A stretch of 19,339 nucleotides of DNA, taken from assembly GCA_002435865.1 (NCBI GenBank), contig DIWV01000009.1:28585-47923 (forward strand), in the 5' to 3' direction. Source of the stretch: Cloacimonetes bacterium UBA6097. GTDB lineage: Bacteria; Cloacimonadota; Cloacimonadia; Cloacimonadales; Cloacimonadaceae. The position numbers were made by a program, and so were the translations under genes. Positions 1 to 7,698 of the stretch are shown piece by piece. The notes under the pieces were generated by a model, which was not told where the DNA came from, did no database searches, and worked only from the letters and a program-made list of their open reading frames with translations. Each line of letters starts with the position of its first letter. The first letter of the stretch is position 1.

Positions 1-33
1 TACCGTATTGCTACCGTAATGCTACCGTAATGC
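1..33. repeat. 11-bp tandem repeat, cut by the window edge
   Basis: Three consecutive 11-bp units read TACCGTATTGC, TACCGTAATGC, TACCGTAATGC; only one base differs between them. The next 11 bases (34-44, TTCTAAGGAAG) keep the phase but not the sequence. The array probably continues to the left of base 1, so its full size cannot be seen. It lies in the gap downstream of the minus-strand surface protein. The same 11-nt period appears in the palindromic repeats near 7540 and 17575. Confidence 0.75.
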
Positions 34-51
34 TTCTAAGGAAGGTCAAAG

Positions 52-90
52 AAAAAAGGCAGGTATGAGTTAACATCAAACCTGCCTTTT
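52..90 (-). terminator. Rho-independent terminator for the GLUG surface-protein genes
   Basis: Read on the minus strand, an 11-bp perfect stem (AAAAGGCAGGT / ACCTGCCTTTT, arms 80-90 and 54-64) with a 15-nt loop runs straight into a T tract at 52-57. It begins 29 nt past the stop codon of the gene ending at 120. The plus-strand reading also ends in TTTT, so it could stop transcription from both sides. Confidence 0.8.
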
Positions 91-119
91 ATATGTCTAA
101 GTTTATATGATTAAATATT

Positions 120-1922
120 TTACTTCATTAACATCAGCTTTCTGGTAAGTGCGAAATCACTGCCGGTTAACCTGCAGAAATAAACTCCGCTGGGTGCAGA
201 TTTGCCATTATCTGAAGTGCCATCCCAAAAATCCTGGTGCTCGCCTTTGGCAAAATTGCCTTGCACCAGGACTTTGACAAGCTGTCCTTTGCTATTGTAA
301 ACAGAGAGATTGACTTTTCCGCTTTTAGGAATTGAAAAACTTATGTCGGTTTTTAGATGAAAAGGATTGGGATAGATTGAATTGATTTTCGGCGGATGAA
401 GCGAGCTGTTGTCATCTTCATTACTGTCTGGATAGTAATAATGAACCGAATCGACCGCACTTGGTATATATCCTGTTTTATAGGCTCTGGCTTTAACTTC
501 CGCTTCCCAAGGATTTAAAACATAAGGGAAAAAAGGCTCTGAATAAATTGTGGATTGTTCCGTCGGATCTGTACCATCCAAAGTATAATAAATAACTGCA
601 TCGGGAGTATTGCATTGAATTGAAACCATAATGGGAGAGTAGTATAACCCGCCTGGCGGAGAAAATATAGGAGTGGAAACAACATTAATAATTTCATTCG
701 CACGCAAAACAGGATAACCACCGTTTATTCCTGTTGTGTCCGCAAGCCAGATTGTGTCAAAATCCCAGTCTACATATGTATTTGCAGCATAAGGATAGGT
801 CATTTCATCTGTAGTTCTTCCCCAATCATAGCCATTGTAGGTAATTCCGGTGCTTTGTATATCATAATAACAATGGATTACGTTATCAATGTTACTAATG
901 CTGACCCAGGTTAATCCATGTCCTCCCCAATTTCCAGAGATAAACCCTGTAGCATAACAGTTTATCAATGTAAACGAACCCGGTAAAACGAACCCAGCTA
1001 AATCATGGTCCCCGGTAACATTTCCCCTGGCATAACAATTACTAACCTGAACATTTGTAGTGTATGCCATTAGACCGCCAATATCTGTGAATCCGCTTAA
1101 ATTTCCAGTTGCATAACAGCAATCAATAGGTGCAGTTCCACTATTTGACCCAATAAGTCCGCCGATTGTTTGTGCAGTCACCCCACTGATATTACCTGTA
1201 GCAAAGCAATGGCTGATTGCACTGTTATTAATATTATAAGCTATCAAACCTCCGTAACCCATTCCATTACCGTTAATCTCAACTGATGATGAACTGTAGC
1301 TGATATTAGTGTCCTCATTCATACCAATCAGACCACCTGTTATTCCTGTTCCGTGTATAATCCCAAAAGCATGGCAGTCTGTTATAACCGAGTTATTGCT
1401 TGTTTTGCCTATCAGTCCACCGTTGTAAATGCCATAAGAATATATAGTGCCGGAGACACTGCAATGTCTGACAGTCGTACTATAAGCAGTGCTGATTAAA
1501 CCTCCTGTTAAGTTCAGTCCCGCAATATTGACATTAATCAGAGAAACAGAGTCCAGAACTGCACCATCAGTTATTTTAAAAAAACCGCTTGAACTGGCTG
1601 AAGTATTGTTTATGATTAGGTTGGAAATAACATGCCCGCTACCGTTGTACTTACCCTGGAAACCCAAAAAAGATGGACCTTGTCCCAGTATGGGAATCCA
1701 ACCGACTCCTTGGTTGTAGGGTGCCACACCCAAATCTATGTCAGCAATTTGCCTGAAGCTGGAAGAAATGTAATTACGAACATTATTCAAATGAGCTGCA
1801 GTTTCAACAAGATAGGGGTCTTCATCTGTACCACTACCACCAGCAAATTGGGCTAAAAGACCTGTAAAAGAGAATAATAGTATTAAAATCAGAGTTATTC
1901 TACTGAGCAGGTTTGCTTTCAT
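120..1922 (-). CDS. Secreted GLUG-repeat surface protein with chitobiase-like and T9SS-type C-terminal domains
   Basis: A 600-residue exported protein. Residues 1-24 form a signal peptide (K/R near the start, a long hydrophobic run, cleavage after LLA). Residues of about 95-345 hold some seven or eight GLUG-type repeats (GGLIG...C.A.G...G), which form a beta-solenoid in surface and adhesin proteins. About 415-490 is a chitobiase/hexosaminidase C-terminal-like domain (GGLYYSP, IYYTLDGTDPT). About 515-600 is a FlgD-like Ig module starting YPNPF and ending in a lysine-rich tail, the form used as a T9SS type A sorting signal. The start has a good ribosome site (AAGGA, 8 nt upstream). It lies 38 nt downstream of a paralogue and is probably cotranscribed with it. 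Cell-surface attachment or polysaccharide contact is inferred; no catalytic domain is visible. Confidence 0.88.
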   Translation of the reverse strand: MKANLLSRITLILILLFSFTGLLAQFAGGSGTDEDPYLVETAAHLNNVRNYISSSFRQIADIDLGVAPYNQGVGWIPILGQGPSFLGFQGKYNGSGHVISNLIINNTSASSSGFFKITDGAVLDSVSLINVNIAGLNLTGGLISTAYSTTVRHCSVSGTIYSYGIYNGGLIGKTSNNSVITDCHAFGIIHGTGITGGLIGMNEDTNISYSSSSVEINGNGMGYGGLIAYNINNSAISHCFATGNISGVTAQTIGGLIGSNSGTAPIDCCYATGNLSGFTDIGGLMAYTTNVQVSNCYARGNVTGDHDLAGFVLPGSFTLINCYATGFISGNWGGHGLTWVSISNIDNVIHCYYDIQSTGITYNGYDWGRTTDEMTYPYAANTYVDWDFDTIWLADTTGINGGYPVLRANEIINVVSTPIFSPPGGLYYSPIMVSIQCNTPDAVIYYTLDGTDPTEQSTIYSEPFFPYVLNPWEAEVKARAYKTGYIPSAVDSVHYYYPDSNEDDNSSLHPPKINSIYPNPFHLKTDISFSIPKSGKVNLSVYNSKGQLVKVLVQGNFAKGEHQDFWDGTSDNGKSAPSGVYFCRLTGSDFALTRKLMLMK

Positions 1923-1960
1923 TCTTTTCCTTTTAAATGGTTGGATATTTTATGTTATTA

Positions 1961-3811
1961 CTATTTCATAAGTGTCATTTTGCGGGTAATATGGAAATCT
2001 ACCCCTTGCAATTTGTAAATATATATTCCACTGGGAACAGGTTCGCCAGCATCAGATTTACCATTCCATTGCAGACTGTTGGTTCCTTTGCTGTAATAAT
2101 TATCAGCTAAGGTTCGAACTAACTGTCCTTTTTGATTATAAATAGTTAAGGAGACCTTGCCTGCTTTCGGCAAATCAAAGCTGATAGTTGTATTGGGATT
2201 GAAAGGATTGGGATAGGCAAAGATATTAATAATTTCACCAGGGTATATACAATCTTCATTCCCAACTCCAAAATCAAATTCAGAAACAACAATCTCACTT
2301 GGATTCCAGTTATTTTTGAAAGCTATAGCTTTGAGTACTGTTGTTGTGTCTATTACAATTGGATTGTCATAAACCGTTGATTGCATTGTTGGTACGCTTC
2401 CATCCAAGCTATAATAAATATTGGCACCAACAGTCGTCGTATGAATAGTTACCTGAATTGGCTCAGAATAGTGACCAGCTGAAGGATTGATAATTGGAGT
2501 TTCAACTTTAAAAACATAATTTGCCGTTGAGATATTACTGGAAATCCAATTGCTTCTATAAGCTCTTGCTTTTACTGTAGTTGTTTCATCAATGTTAAGT
2601 GGCTCGGAATAGAGCAGAGATTGTTCATCAGGAATTTCTCCGTTTAGAGTATAATATATTTGTGCGTCAATTGTCTCAGTCTGGAGTGTAACTTGCAGTG
2701 GTGTCGTATATAAACCACCTGCCTGAGAAAAAGTAGGGGCTTTTACAATTTTAACCATGCCGATATCCTGCAGATAAGGATAACCATTGTTTTCTGCCAG
2801 ATCAGCATCTGCAACCCAGATATTATTAAAATCCCAGTTTACATAAGTATTTGCTGCATATGGATAAGTCATTTCAATTGTATTTCTTCCAAATCCTCCG
2901 GCAGAAATTGTCTGCCATGAAGTTAGTGTATTCCAATAACTGCTAACAATAGAGGAACCGCTGTTACTCCCTATTAATCCTCCGTTGTGTGCTGCTACAG
3001 GAACACTGCCTGTAGAATAACAATTAGTGATGTTAGCTTGGCTGGCAGAACCAAGCAGACCTCCTGAATAATTAATGCAGTTAATGTCTCCTAATGAGAA
3101 GCAGTTACTAATCACAGACACTTCAGAAGAGCCAATAAACCCTCCCGCATATTCATTTCCGGTTACATCTCCGATAGAATAACATTTGCTGATTACTGAG
3201 TTCATATCGGATCCAATCAAGCCACCCGCACCAAATATCGGGTCTGAGCATGTGATATCTGCACCCGAAAAACAATTACTTATATTTGAGTAAAAACTGT
3301 GTCCAATTAATCCACCAACCTGCATAGAGCCCGTTACAGTACCGGAAACAATGCATTTGTTGATATGAGTATGCGATGAAAAACCTATCAAACCACCAAC
3401 CTGCATAGAGCCCGTTACATTTACCCCAACTAAAATAATCGAATCCATTGATGCAGATGTGGTTTCTCCAAAAAGTCCAATTTCTGATCCATAAGAATTT
3501 ATGTAAAGATTGGAGATTGTGTGATTTCCGCCATGATAAGTTCCAAGAAATGCATTTAAAGAATTACCAATGGGCACCCACCCGGAATTCTGATTATAGG
3601 GAGCAATATTAAGGTCAATTTCCGCTATCTGTTTATAATGAGCACCAGGATAAAGACGCACATTATTAAGATGCGCTGCAGTTTGGACTAAATAGGGGTC
3701 AACTGCTGTTCCACTGCCTCCTGCAAACTGGGCAAATAGACCTGAGAAGCACGATAGAAAGAAAATAATGACAAGTAAACAACGTAATAAACTCATGTGA
3801 AACTTAGACAT
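1961..3811 (-). CDS. Secreted GLUG-repeat surface protein with two chitobiase-like domains and a T9SS-type C-terminal domain
   Basis: A 616-residue paralogue of the gene just downstream. The open frame extends to 3937, but I place the start at the ATG at 3811. A strong GGAGGT lies just before it, and from there the protein begins with a proper signal peptide (MSKFHMSLLRCLL..., cleavage after GLFA at about residue 27). The mature N-terminus (QFAGGSGT...DPYLV.TAAHLNNVR) nearly matches the paralogue. About residues 80-290 carry GLUG repeats, about 340-415 and 415-490 two chitobiase-like modules (IYYTLNGEIPD, IYYSLDGSVPT), and about 520-616 a YPNPF-type FlgD-like sorting domain ending KMTLMK. It probably heads a two-gene operon. 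A possible -35 (TTGACT, 3892-3897) lies upstream, but no clear -10 is properly spaced. Its ligand is unknown. Confidence 0.87.
   Translation of the reverse strand: MSKFHMSLLRCLLVIIFFLSCFSGLFAQFAGGSGTAVDPYLVQTAAHLNNVRLYPGAHYKQIAEIDLNIAPYNQNSGWVPIGNSLNAFLGTYHGGNHTISNLYINSYGSEIGLFGETTSASMDSIILVGVNVTGSMQVGGLIGFSSHTHINKCIVSGTVTGSMQVGGLIGHSFYSNISNCFSGADITCSDPIFGAGGLIGSDMNSVISKCYSIGDVTGNEYAGGFIGSSEVSVISNCFSLGDINCINYSGGLLGSASQANITNCYSTGSVPVAAHNGGLIGSNSGSSIVSSYWNTLTSWQTISAGGFGRNTIEMTYPYAANTYVNWDFNNIWVADADLAENNGYPYLQDIGMVKIVKAPTFSQAGGLYTTPLQVTLQTETIDAQIYYTLNGEIPDEQSLLYSEPLNIDETTTVKARAYRSNWISSNISTANYVFKVETPIINPSAGHYSEPIQVTIHTTTVGANIYYSLDGSVPTMQSTVYDNPIVIDTTTVLKAIAFKNNWNPSEIVVSEFDFGVGNEDCIYPGEIINIFAYPNPFNPNTTISFDLPKAGKVSLTIYNQKGQLVRTLADNYYSKGTNSLQWNGKSDAGEPVPSGIYIYKLQGVDFHITRKMTLMK
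3312..3419 (-). repeat. 27-bp perfect direct repeat inside the GLUG region
   Basis: Bases 3312-3338 and 3393-3419 are identical over 27 nt, exactly 81 nt (27 codons) apart. They encode VTGSMQVGG in two successive GLUG units. The identity at silent positions points to recent duplication or conversion rather than old divergence. Confidence 0.85.
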
Positions 3812-3814
3812 AAG

Positions 3815-3820
3815 ACCTCC
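3815..3820 (-). promoter_or_regulatory. Ribosome binding site fixing the start of the second surface protein
   Basis: GGAGGT on the minus strand lies 3 nt before the ATG at 3811. The spacing is short, but this is the only good site in the long open frame. It argues against the more upstream ATG at 3937, which would add 42 residues ahead of the signal peptide. Confidence 0.6.
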
Positions 3821-3961
3821 ATGAGGTATTTGTTTTTTGTAATGCAATTTTTGTACCTTCTGTAGATAATATTTGGCAATTTGATGAATATAGTCAAGAA
3901 AATAAACAGAAATACAATGAGTGAAATATTTGCACAAATAATGAGAATGTATCAGATTGTT

Positions 3962-4942
3962 TTAGAACAATCCGGAAAGGATATCATCGGCAGTTATGTT
4001 ATTGAACCATAGGCTAAGGTCTAACCATGCAAGTTTGTTGCGGAGAATTTCTTCGTTATGGGGAACTCCAATCAGCATTTGTTCCAGTTCAGCCGGATCT
4101 CCTACAGGGAAAAAATCACCAAAAATCTTAAGCGATACTATAAATCCTCTGGAAACCTGCAGATAGAATTCAAAAGTACCTCCGGCAGTCCGGATAGCTT
4201 TAAAATAGTTGTATTTGGGAGATTTGCCGTAGTTCCAGTCCCAGGTGCTGTACTTGGCTTTGACCATTTCATTGATAATGTCAATTTCCTCTGGTGTAAA
4301 TTCATAATCCTGAGCATCGGGGTAAAGAGAATGCACATGGTCACGGATTTTCTTTATAAAGTCTTCTATATCCATAGACCGGGAAAGATGTTCACTGATA
4401 TTGGTTACTCTGGAACTGACTGATTTGACTGCTTTGTCGTTGAACTTAAGAGGATTTGCTTTCAAAGCCCGGGAAAGGTCCTGCATTTTGGCTGCAAAAA
4501 GGATGGTCCCATGCTGTAAAACTTTATCCTGCCAGATAAGTTTGGCATTGCCGGAAAACTTCTTACCGTCGATAGTCAGGTCATTACGTCCCTCCAGTTT
4601 GGCATCCAGCCCCATTTCCTGCAGAACCTGCAGAATCGGCTTTGTATAGGTTTCAAAGTTATCTGTGTTGGCTTCGTCAGTTTTCATTATGAAGCAGAAA
4701 TTAAGGTTCCCAAGATCGTGAAAGACTGTTCCGCCGCCACTCATCCTGCGCACAACCTTGATATTATTCTCTTTAACAAAGTCGTAATTGATTTCCGAAA
4801 GTGTATTCTGATGCTTGCCGACTATGATGGACGGTTCGTTGCGGTACAGGTAAAAGCAGTTTTCTTTCTTATGTTTTAGGATATATTCTTCTGTGGCAAG
4901 ATTAAACCAGGCATCGTGTTTTTTACTGACAATACTAAGCAT
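3962..4942 (-). CDS. lplA: Lipoate-protein ligase A
   Basis: A 326-residue enzyme of the LplA/LipB/BirA fold. It activates lipoate with ATP and attaches it to a lysine of lipoyl domains (2-oxoacid dehydrogenase E2, glycine cleavage H protein). The family signature RRMSGGGTVFHD.GNLNF is at about residues 65-82. The KKFSGNA motif with the lipoyl-AMP-binding lysine is at about 127-133, and HGTILF follows. The C-terminal accessory domain (about 225-326) includes YGKSPKYNY, so this is the full-length bacterial form. I choose the ATG at 4942, 7 nt after AAGGA, over an in-frame TTG directly before it. No lipoylated enzyme is encoded nearby. A REP-like repeat separates it from the peptidase gene upstream. 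Confidence 0.93.
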   Translation of the reverse strand: MLSIVSKKHDAWFNLATEEYILKHKKENCFYLYRNEPSIIVGKHQNTLSEINYDFVKENNIKVVRRMSGGGTVFHDLGNLNFCFIMKTDEANTDNFETYTKPILQVLQEMGLDAKLEGRNDLTIDGKKFSGNAKLIWQDKVLQHGTILFAAKMQDLSRALKANPLKFNDKAVKSVSSRVTNISEHLSRSMDIEDFIKKIRDHVHSLYPDAQDYEFTPEEIDIINEMVKAKYSTWDWNYGKSPKYNYFKAIRTAGGTFEFYLQVSRGFIVSLKIFGDFFPVGDPAELEQMLIGVPHNEEILRNKLAWLDLSLWFNNITADDILSGLF

Positions 4943-4963
4943 CAATTTATCCTTAATCTGCTT

Positions 4964-5045
4964 GTCACATTGAGCATAGTCGAAATGTAAGACAAGCTTT
5001 CGGGATTTGTGTCCTTACTTTGCCCTTCGACAAGCTCAGGATGAC
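4964..5045. repeat. REP-like interspersed inverted repeat (GTCA..TGAGC..GTCGAA type)
   Basis: Two imperfect inverted arms, 4964-4987 (GTCACATTGAGC...GTCGAAATG) and 5023-5045 (CCCTTCGACAAGCTCAGGATGAC), enclose about 35 nt. The right arm, reverse-complemented, reads GTCATCCTGAGCTTGTCGAA, a motif seen as a dispersed intergenic repeat in many environmental bacteria. It fills most of the 128-bp gap between the peptidase and lplA. No transposase is present. Confidence 0.7.
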
Positions 5046-5070
5046 ACAAACCACATAATCCAGCCATATT

Positions 5071-6789
5071 TTATTGCAGATTAGCTAATTCAGCTTTGAC
5101 GAAATCTACCAGGTCATGAAGATAGCTTTCCGAAAAATCAAAACTGATGCCAGCAGTCTGGTAAATTTCCCGAACAGGTTTGGAATAACCAAGGTTAAGG
5201 AAGTCCTGGTATTGCTTCAAAGCCATGGATTTGTTTTCACGGTAGTTTTTGTATATTGCCAGTGCTCCAAGCTGTGCCATGCCATATTCTATATAATAAA
5301 AAGGTACTTCAAAGATATGCAGCTGCTTCATCCAGCTTATCCTGCGCAAGTCTTCCAGACCGCTCCAATCCACTTCTGCACTAAATCTCTTCTGAATATC
5401 TCCATAAGCTTTGTTGCGTTCTTCAGAAGTATGGTTTGGATTGAGGTAAATCCAATGCTGGAAAGCATCCACTGTCATGCACCAGGGAAGGAAAGTAAGC
5501 GTACCTTCCAGTTGGTCTCTCTTAGCTTTCTTAAGGTCAGTTTCGTCTTTGTAATATTCGTCCCAATAGTCCATGGTCAGCATTTCCATACTCATGGATG
5601 CCAGCTCTGCAACCTCGCTTGGGGGATTGCAATAATAATCAATTGTTATATCTTTGGAAGCAGCACCGTGCATGGCATGACCTGCTTCGTGAAGAAGGGT
5701 TGTAACATCATTGTGTAATTTAACTGCATTCATAAAAATAAAAGATGAACCCAAATCGTAAATACTGCTATTATAACCACCGGGAGCTTTACCCTTGCGG
5801 TTTTCCAAATCCAGCAGATTGGTATTATGCATCATTTCAAGTTGAATGCCATACTCAGGTTTTACTTTATGTTCAATCTTGATAGCTTTGGAAACAAACT
5901 CGTCAATTGTCTCAAAAGGTTTAAGTTTTTTTCCATCCAAATCAACTGCAGTATCCCAGGGTCTTAAAGTTTCTACTTTCAATATTTCTTTACGGTGCTG
6001 ATTAAGCTCTCCAACAAAGGGAACGACTACTTTTTCCACAGCATCATGGAATTTATACAAATCTTTGGGAGTATAAGAAAAGCGTCCCATTGCCTGATGC
6101 ATATAATCCCTGTAATTATCGAATCCGGCATTGGCAGCTATTTTAATCCTCAGAGCCTTGAGATCGTCAAACAGCTTGTCCATTTCATCTTTTTTATCTG
6201 CATAACATTTGTTCAGAAGCTGCCAGGCTTGCTCCCTTTTAGATCTGTCAGGATCCTTAAGATATACCGATAACTGGGGTGGAGTGCGCTCTTCGCCATC
6301 AAAGAAAGCGCTCATCTTGCTGCAGATTGCTCCGTATTGGGTTGCAAGTTCCTGTTCCTGAACCTTTAAGGAGACGTTTTCTTCCCTGAAAAGCTCTATT
6401 TCATTGGCGATAATCTTTTCCAGGTGAGCAAAGAGATTTTGAGGTAATTCTGACCTGGCTGGACAATTGTAGAATATCTGCTGAAGCTTAAAATTGTAAG
6501 GTTCGCAGGGAGCAAAAATCTCTGCATTAAATGTATTGTATGCTTCTGCGAACTCTTCTTTATCAGCATTGACTGTCATTCTGATATACCGCCACGACAG
6601 TTCATCCATCAGGGCTTTGGATAGTTCTGATGCATGTTCTAACAGGTTCAGTAATTCAGCAGTTGTTTCCGGCGCACGGTGAGTAAGCTTTTCCAGTTCA
6701 GATTTTACTTCGTCCCATTTGGTAATGTCAAGATCAGGGGTTAAATGTTTCCATGGTAATTTTTCAAGTTTTTTGTCTGTGTATATCAT
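5071..6789 (-). CDS. M3 family (PepF-like) oligoendopeptidase, zinc metalloprotease
   Basis: A 572-residue cytoplasmic peptidase with no signal peptide. The zinc-binding HEXXH motif is intact as H367-E-A-G-H371. The third ligand is most likely E395 in AELASMSMEML, matching the E..S..ME pattern of M3 peptidases. A late VPFYYIEYGMAQLGAL segment (about 510-525) carries the substrate-positioning tyrosines. Length and motif order fit the M3 oligoendopeptidase group near PepF. Such enzymes cut short peptides and recycle those left by other proteases. The ATG at 6789 follows AGGA at good spacing. It lies 14 nt downstream of the GerW-like gene, so the two probably share a transcript. Exact peptide specificity cannot be read from the sequence. 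Confidence 0.93.
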   Translation of the reverse strand: MIYTDKKLEKLPWKHLTPDLDITKWDEVKSELEKLTHRAPETTAELLNLLEHASELSKALMDELSWRYIRMTVNADKEEFAEAYNTFNAEIFAPCEPYNFKLQQIFYNCPARSELPQNLFAHLEKIIANEIELFREENVSLKVQEQELATQYGAICSKMSAFFDGEERTPPQLSVYLKDPDRSKREQAWQLLNKCYADKKDEMDKLFDDLKALRIKIAANAGFDNYRDYMHQAMGRFSYTPKDLYKFHDAVEKVVVPFVGELNQHRKEILKVETLRPWDTAVDLDGKKLKPFETIDEFVSKAIKIEHKVKPEYGIQLEMMHNTNLLDLENRKGKAPGGYNSSIYDLGSSFIFMNAVKLHNDVTTLLHEAGHAMHGAASKDITIDYYCNPPSEVAELASMSMEMLTMDYWDEYYKDETDLKKAKRDQLEGTLTFLPWCMTVDAFQHWIYLNPNHTSEERNKAYGDIQKRFSAEVDWSGLEDLRRISWMKQLHIFEVPFYYIEYGMAQLGALAIYKNYRENKSMALKQYQDFLNLGYSKPVREIYQTAGISFDFSESYLHDLVDFVKAELANLQ

Positions 6790-6803
6790 TCAATCCTCAT
6801 GAA

Positions 6804-7217
6804 TTATTTCTTTCTGAATATCTTCCAGAGCATAATAATTAATATTGCTGCTGTTACTCCCACTTCTTTAAATGAGAGGACAGGATAAAACTTGATTTTT
6901 TCTTTTCTGAACACAAAGATGCCAACCGGAGATGTCTTCATGCCACCACCGCCACCCATGCCCATATCTTCCTTGGGAGCAGGTTCAACAGGAGCAGTCT
7001 CGATCATTTCTTCTGATGTTTCGTCTATGGCATGCACTTTGGCTTTCTTTTTTTTCTTATTGGCAGGACCACTGCCTCCGCCAAAACCATAGGCTACTCT
7101 GGCAACAGGGATAATTGTAAGGTCGTTTACTGTCTGAGGATTGCCGAAAGAAAGTTCTACTCCGCCGACTTTTCTTAGCTTTTCCATTATGGTGTTTAGT
7201 ATTTCCATTATTTCCAT
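6804..7217 (-). CDS. GerW/YtfJ family protein with C-terminal membrane anchor
   Basis: A 137-residue protein with the YtfJ/GerW pattern. It has a short N-terminal helix, FGNPQTVNDLTIIPVARVAYGFGGGSG at about 24-50, a low-complexity charged linker with a KKKKK stretch, then GMGGGGGMKTSPVGIFVF at about 85-103. It ends in one hydrophobic helix (VTAAILIIMLWKIF) followed by RKK, so it is probably inner-membrane anchored. The founding member acts in Bacillus spore germination, but homologues are widespread in non-sporulating bacteria, where the role is unknown. The start is well supported by GGAGGT 5 nt upstream of the first of two nearby ATGs. It is the first gene of a pair with the M3 peptidase. 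Confidence 0.85.
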   Translation of the reverse strand: MEIMEILNTIMEKLRKVGGVELSFGNPQTVNDLTIIPVARVAYGFGGGSGPANKKKKKAKVHAIDETSEEMIETAPVEPAPKEDMGMGGGGGMKTSPVGIFVFRKEKIKFYPVLSFKEVGVTAAILIIMLWKIFRKK

Positions 7218-7240
7218 AATTCACCTCCATTTGCAAATCA

Positions 7241-7269
7241 ATTCTTTTAAACCTGTCAGGATTTGTCAA
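7241..7269 (-). promoter_or_regulatory. Sigma-70-type promoter for the GerW-like gene and M3 peptidase
   Basis: On the minus strand, TTGACA (7264-7269) is followed after exactly 17 nt by AAGAAT (7241-7246; 4 of 6 to TATAAT). The expected transcription start is about 15-20 nt before the ATG at 7217, leaving just enough leader for the GGAGGT site. Confidence 0.55.
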
Positions 7270-7354
7270 TAGCATATATCCTGATTTCTGATGTCTGTGT
7301 ATTATCCTGTTTTATTGCCGATAGTTAACTCCATATTGTCTGAATAATATGAGA

Positions 7355-7698
7355 ATACCCCCCAAAAGGTGCATAGATGGTATTATAACATATCAGCATA
7401 TAATGACATCAGAGCATACACAGGCTTGAAAAAGCGCTTAATAAAGCAACAAGCATTGCAGCGATAGATGCAAAAGTTATGATCCTTCCTTGTCGCCTGT
7501 TTATTCCTTACCTGATCCTACAGAGATTGTACTGATTTCTAAGGGGTATCTAAGGGGTTAGCCCTTGGATACCCCTTACATCTCCCTTTAATCTCCCATG
7601 GATTATTTAAGGAATAAGCAGAAAATGATAAAGCAATAATCATATTATACTGAACCTTAGCAGCTTAAAAATAGGTTCGATATAAAAATGGGGGGTAT
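7355..7698. repeat. Distant 9-bp inverted pair (ATACCCCCC / GGGGGGTAT)
   Basis: ATACCCCCC at 7355-7363 and its exact reverse complement at 7690-7698 bracket 326 nt that contain the palindromic repeat. With flanking bases the match is 10 of 11. It could mark the ends of a small non-autonomous element, but no target-site duplication is apparent and the G/C runs make chance plausible. Confidence 0.3.
7523..7604. repeat. 11-nt-phased palindromic intergenic repeat, copy 1
   Basis: The core is a 17-bp hairpin with a single G:T-type mismatch: arms 7540-7556 (TAAGGGGTATCTAAGGG) and 7562-7578, with loop GTTAG. Weaker symmetry extends out to GAGATT (7523-7528) and AATCTC (7590-7595). The right side falls into 11-nt steps (CCCTTGGATAC, CCCTTACATCT, CCCTTTAATCT). 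The 26 nt at 7579-7604 match 22 of 26 bases of the copy at 17596-17621. There is no T tract after the stem, so it is not a standard terminator. Confidence 0.75.

Noticed and set aside
3812..3937. N-terminal extension of 42 residues on the second GLUG protein
   Set aside because: It would place a charged, aromatic stretch before a good signal peptide, and the GGAGGT site favours the internal ATG.
3963..3980. Hairpin GATTGTT/AACAATC over the lplA stop codon
   Set aside because: The stem is only 7 bp, AT-rich, and has no T tract after it on the minus strand, so I do not call a terminator.
5116..5718. A 200-codon plus-strand open frame inside the M3 peptidase
   Set aside because: It lies wholly antisense to a gene with intact zinc-site motifs, has no ribosome site, and shows composition typical of an antisense shadow.
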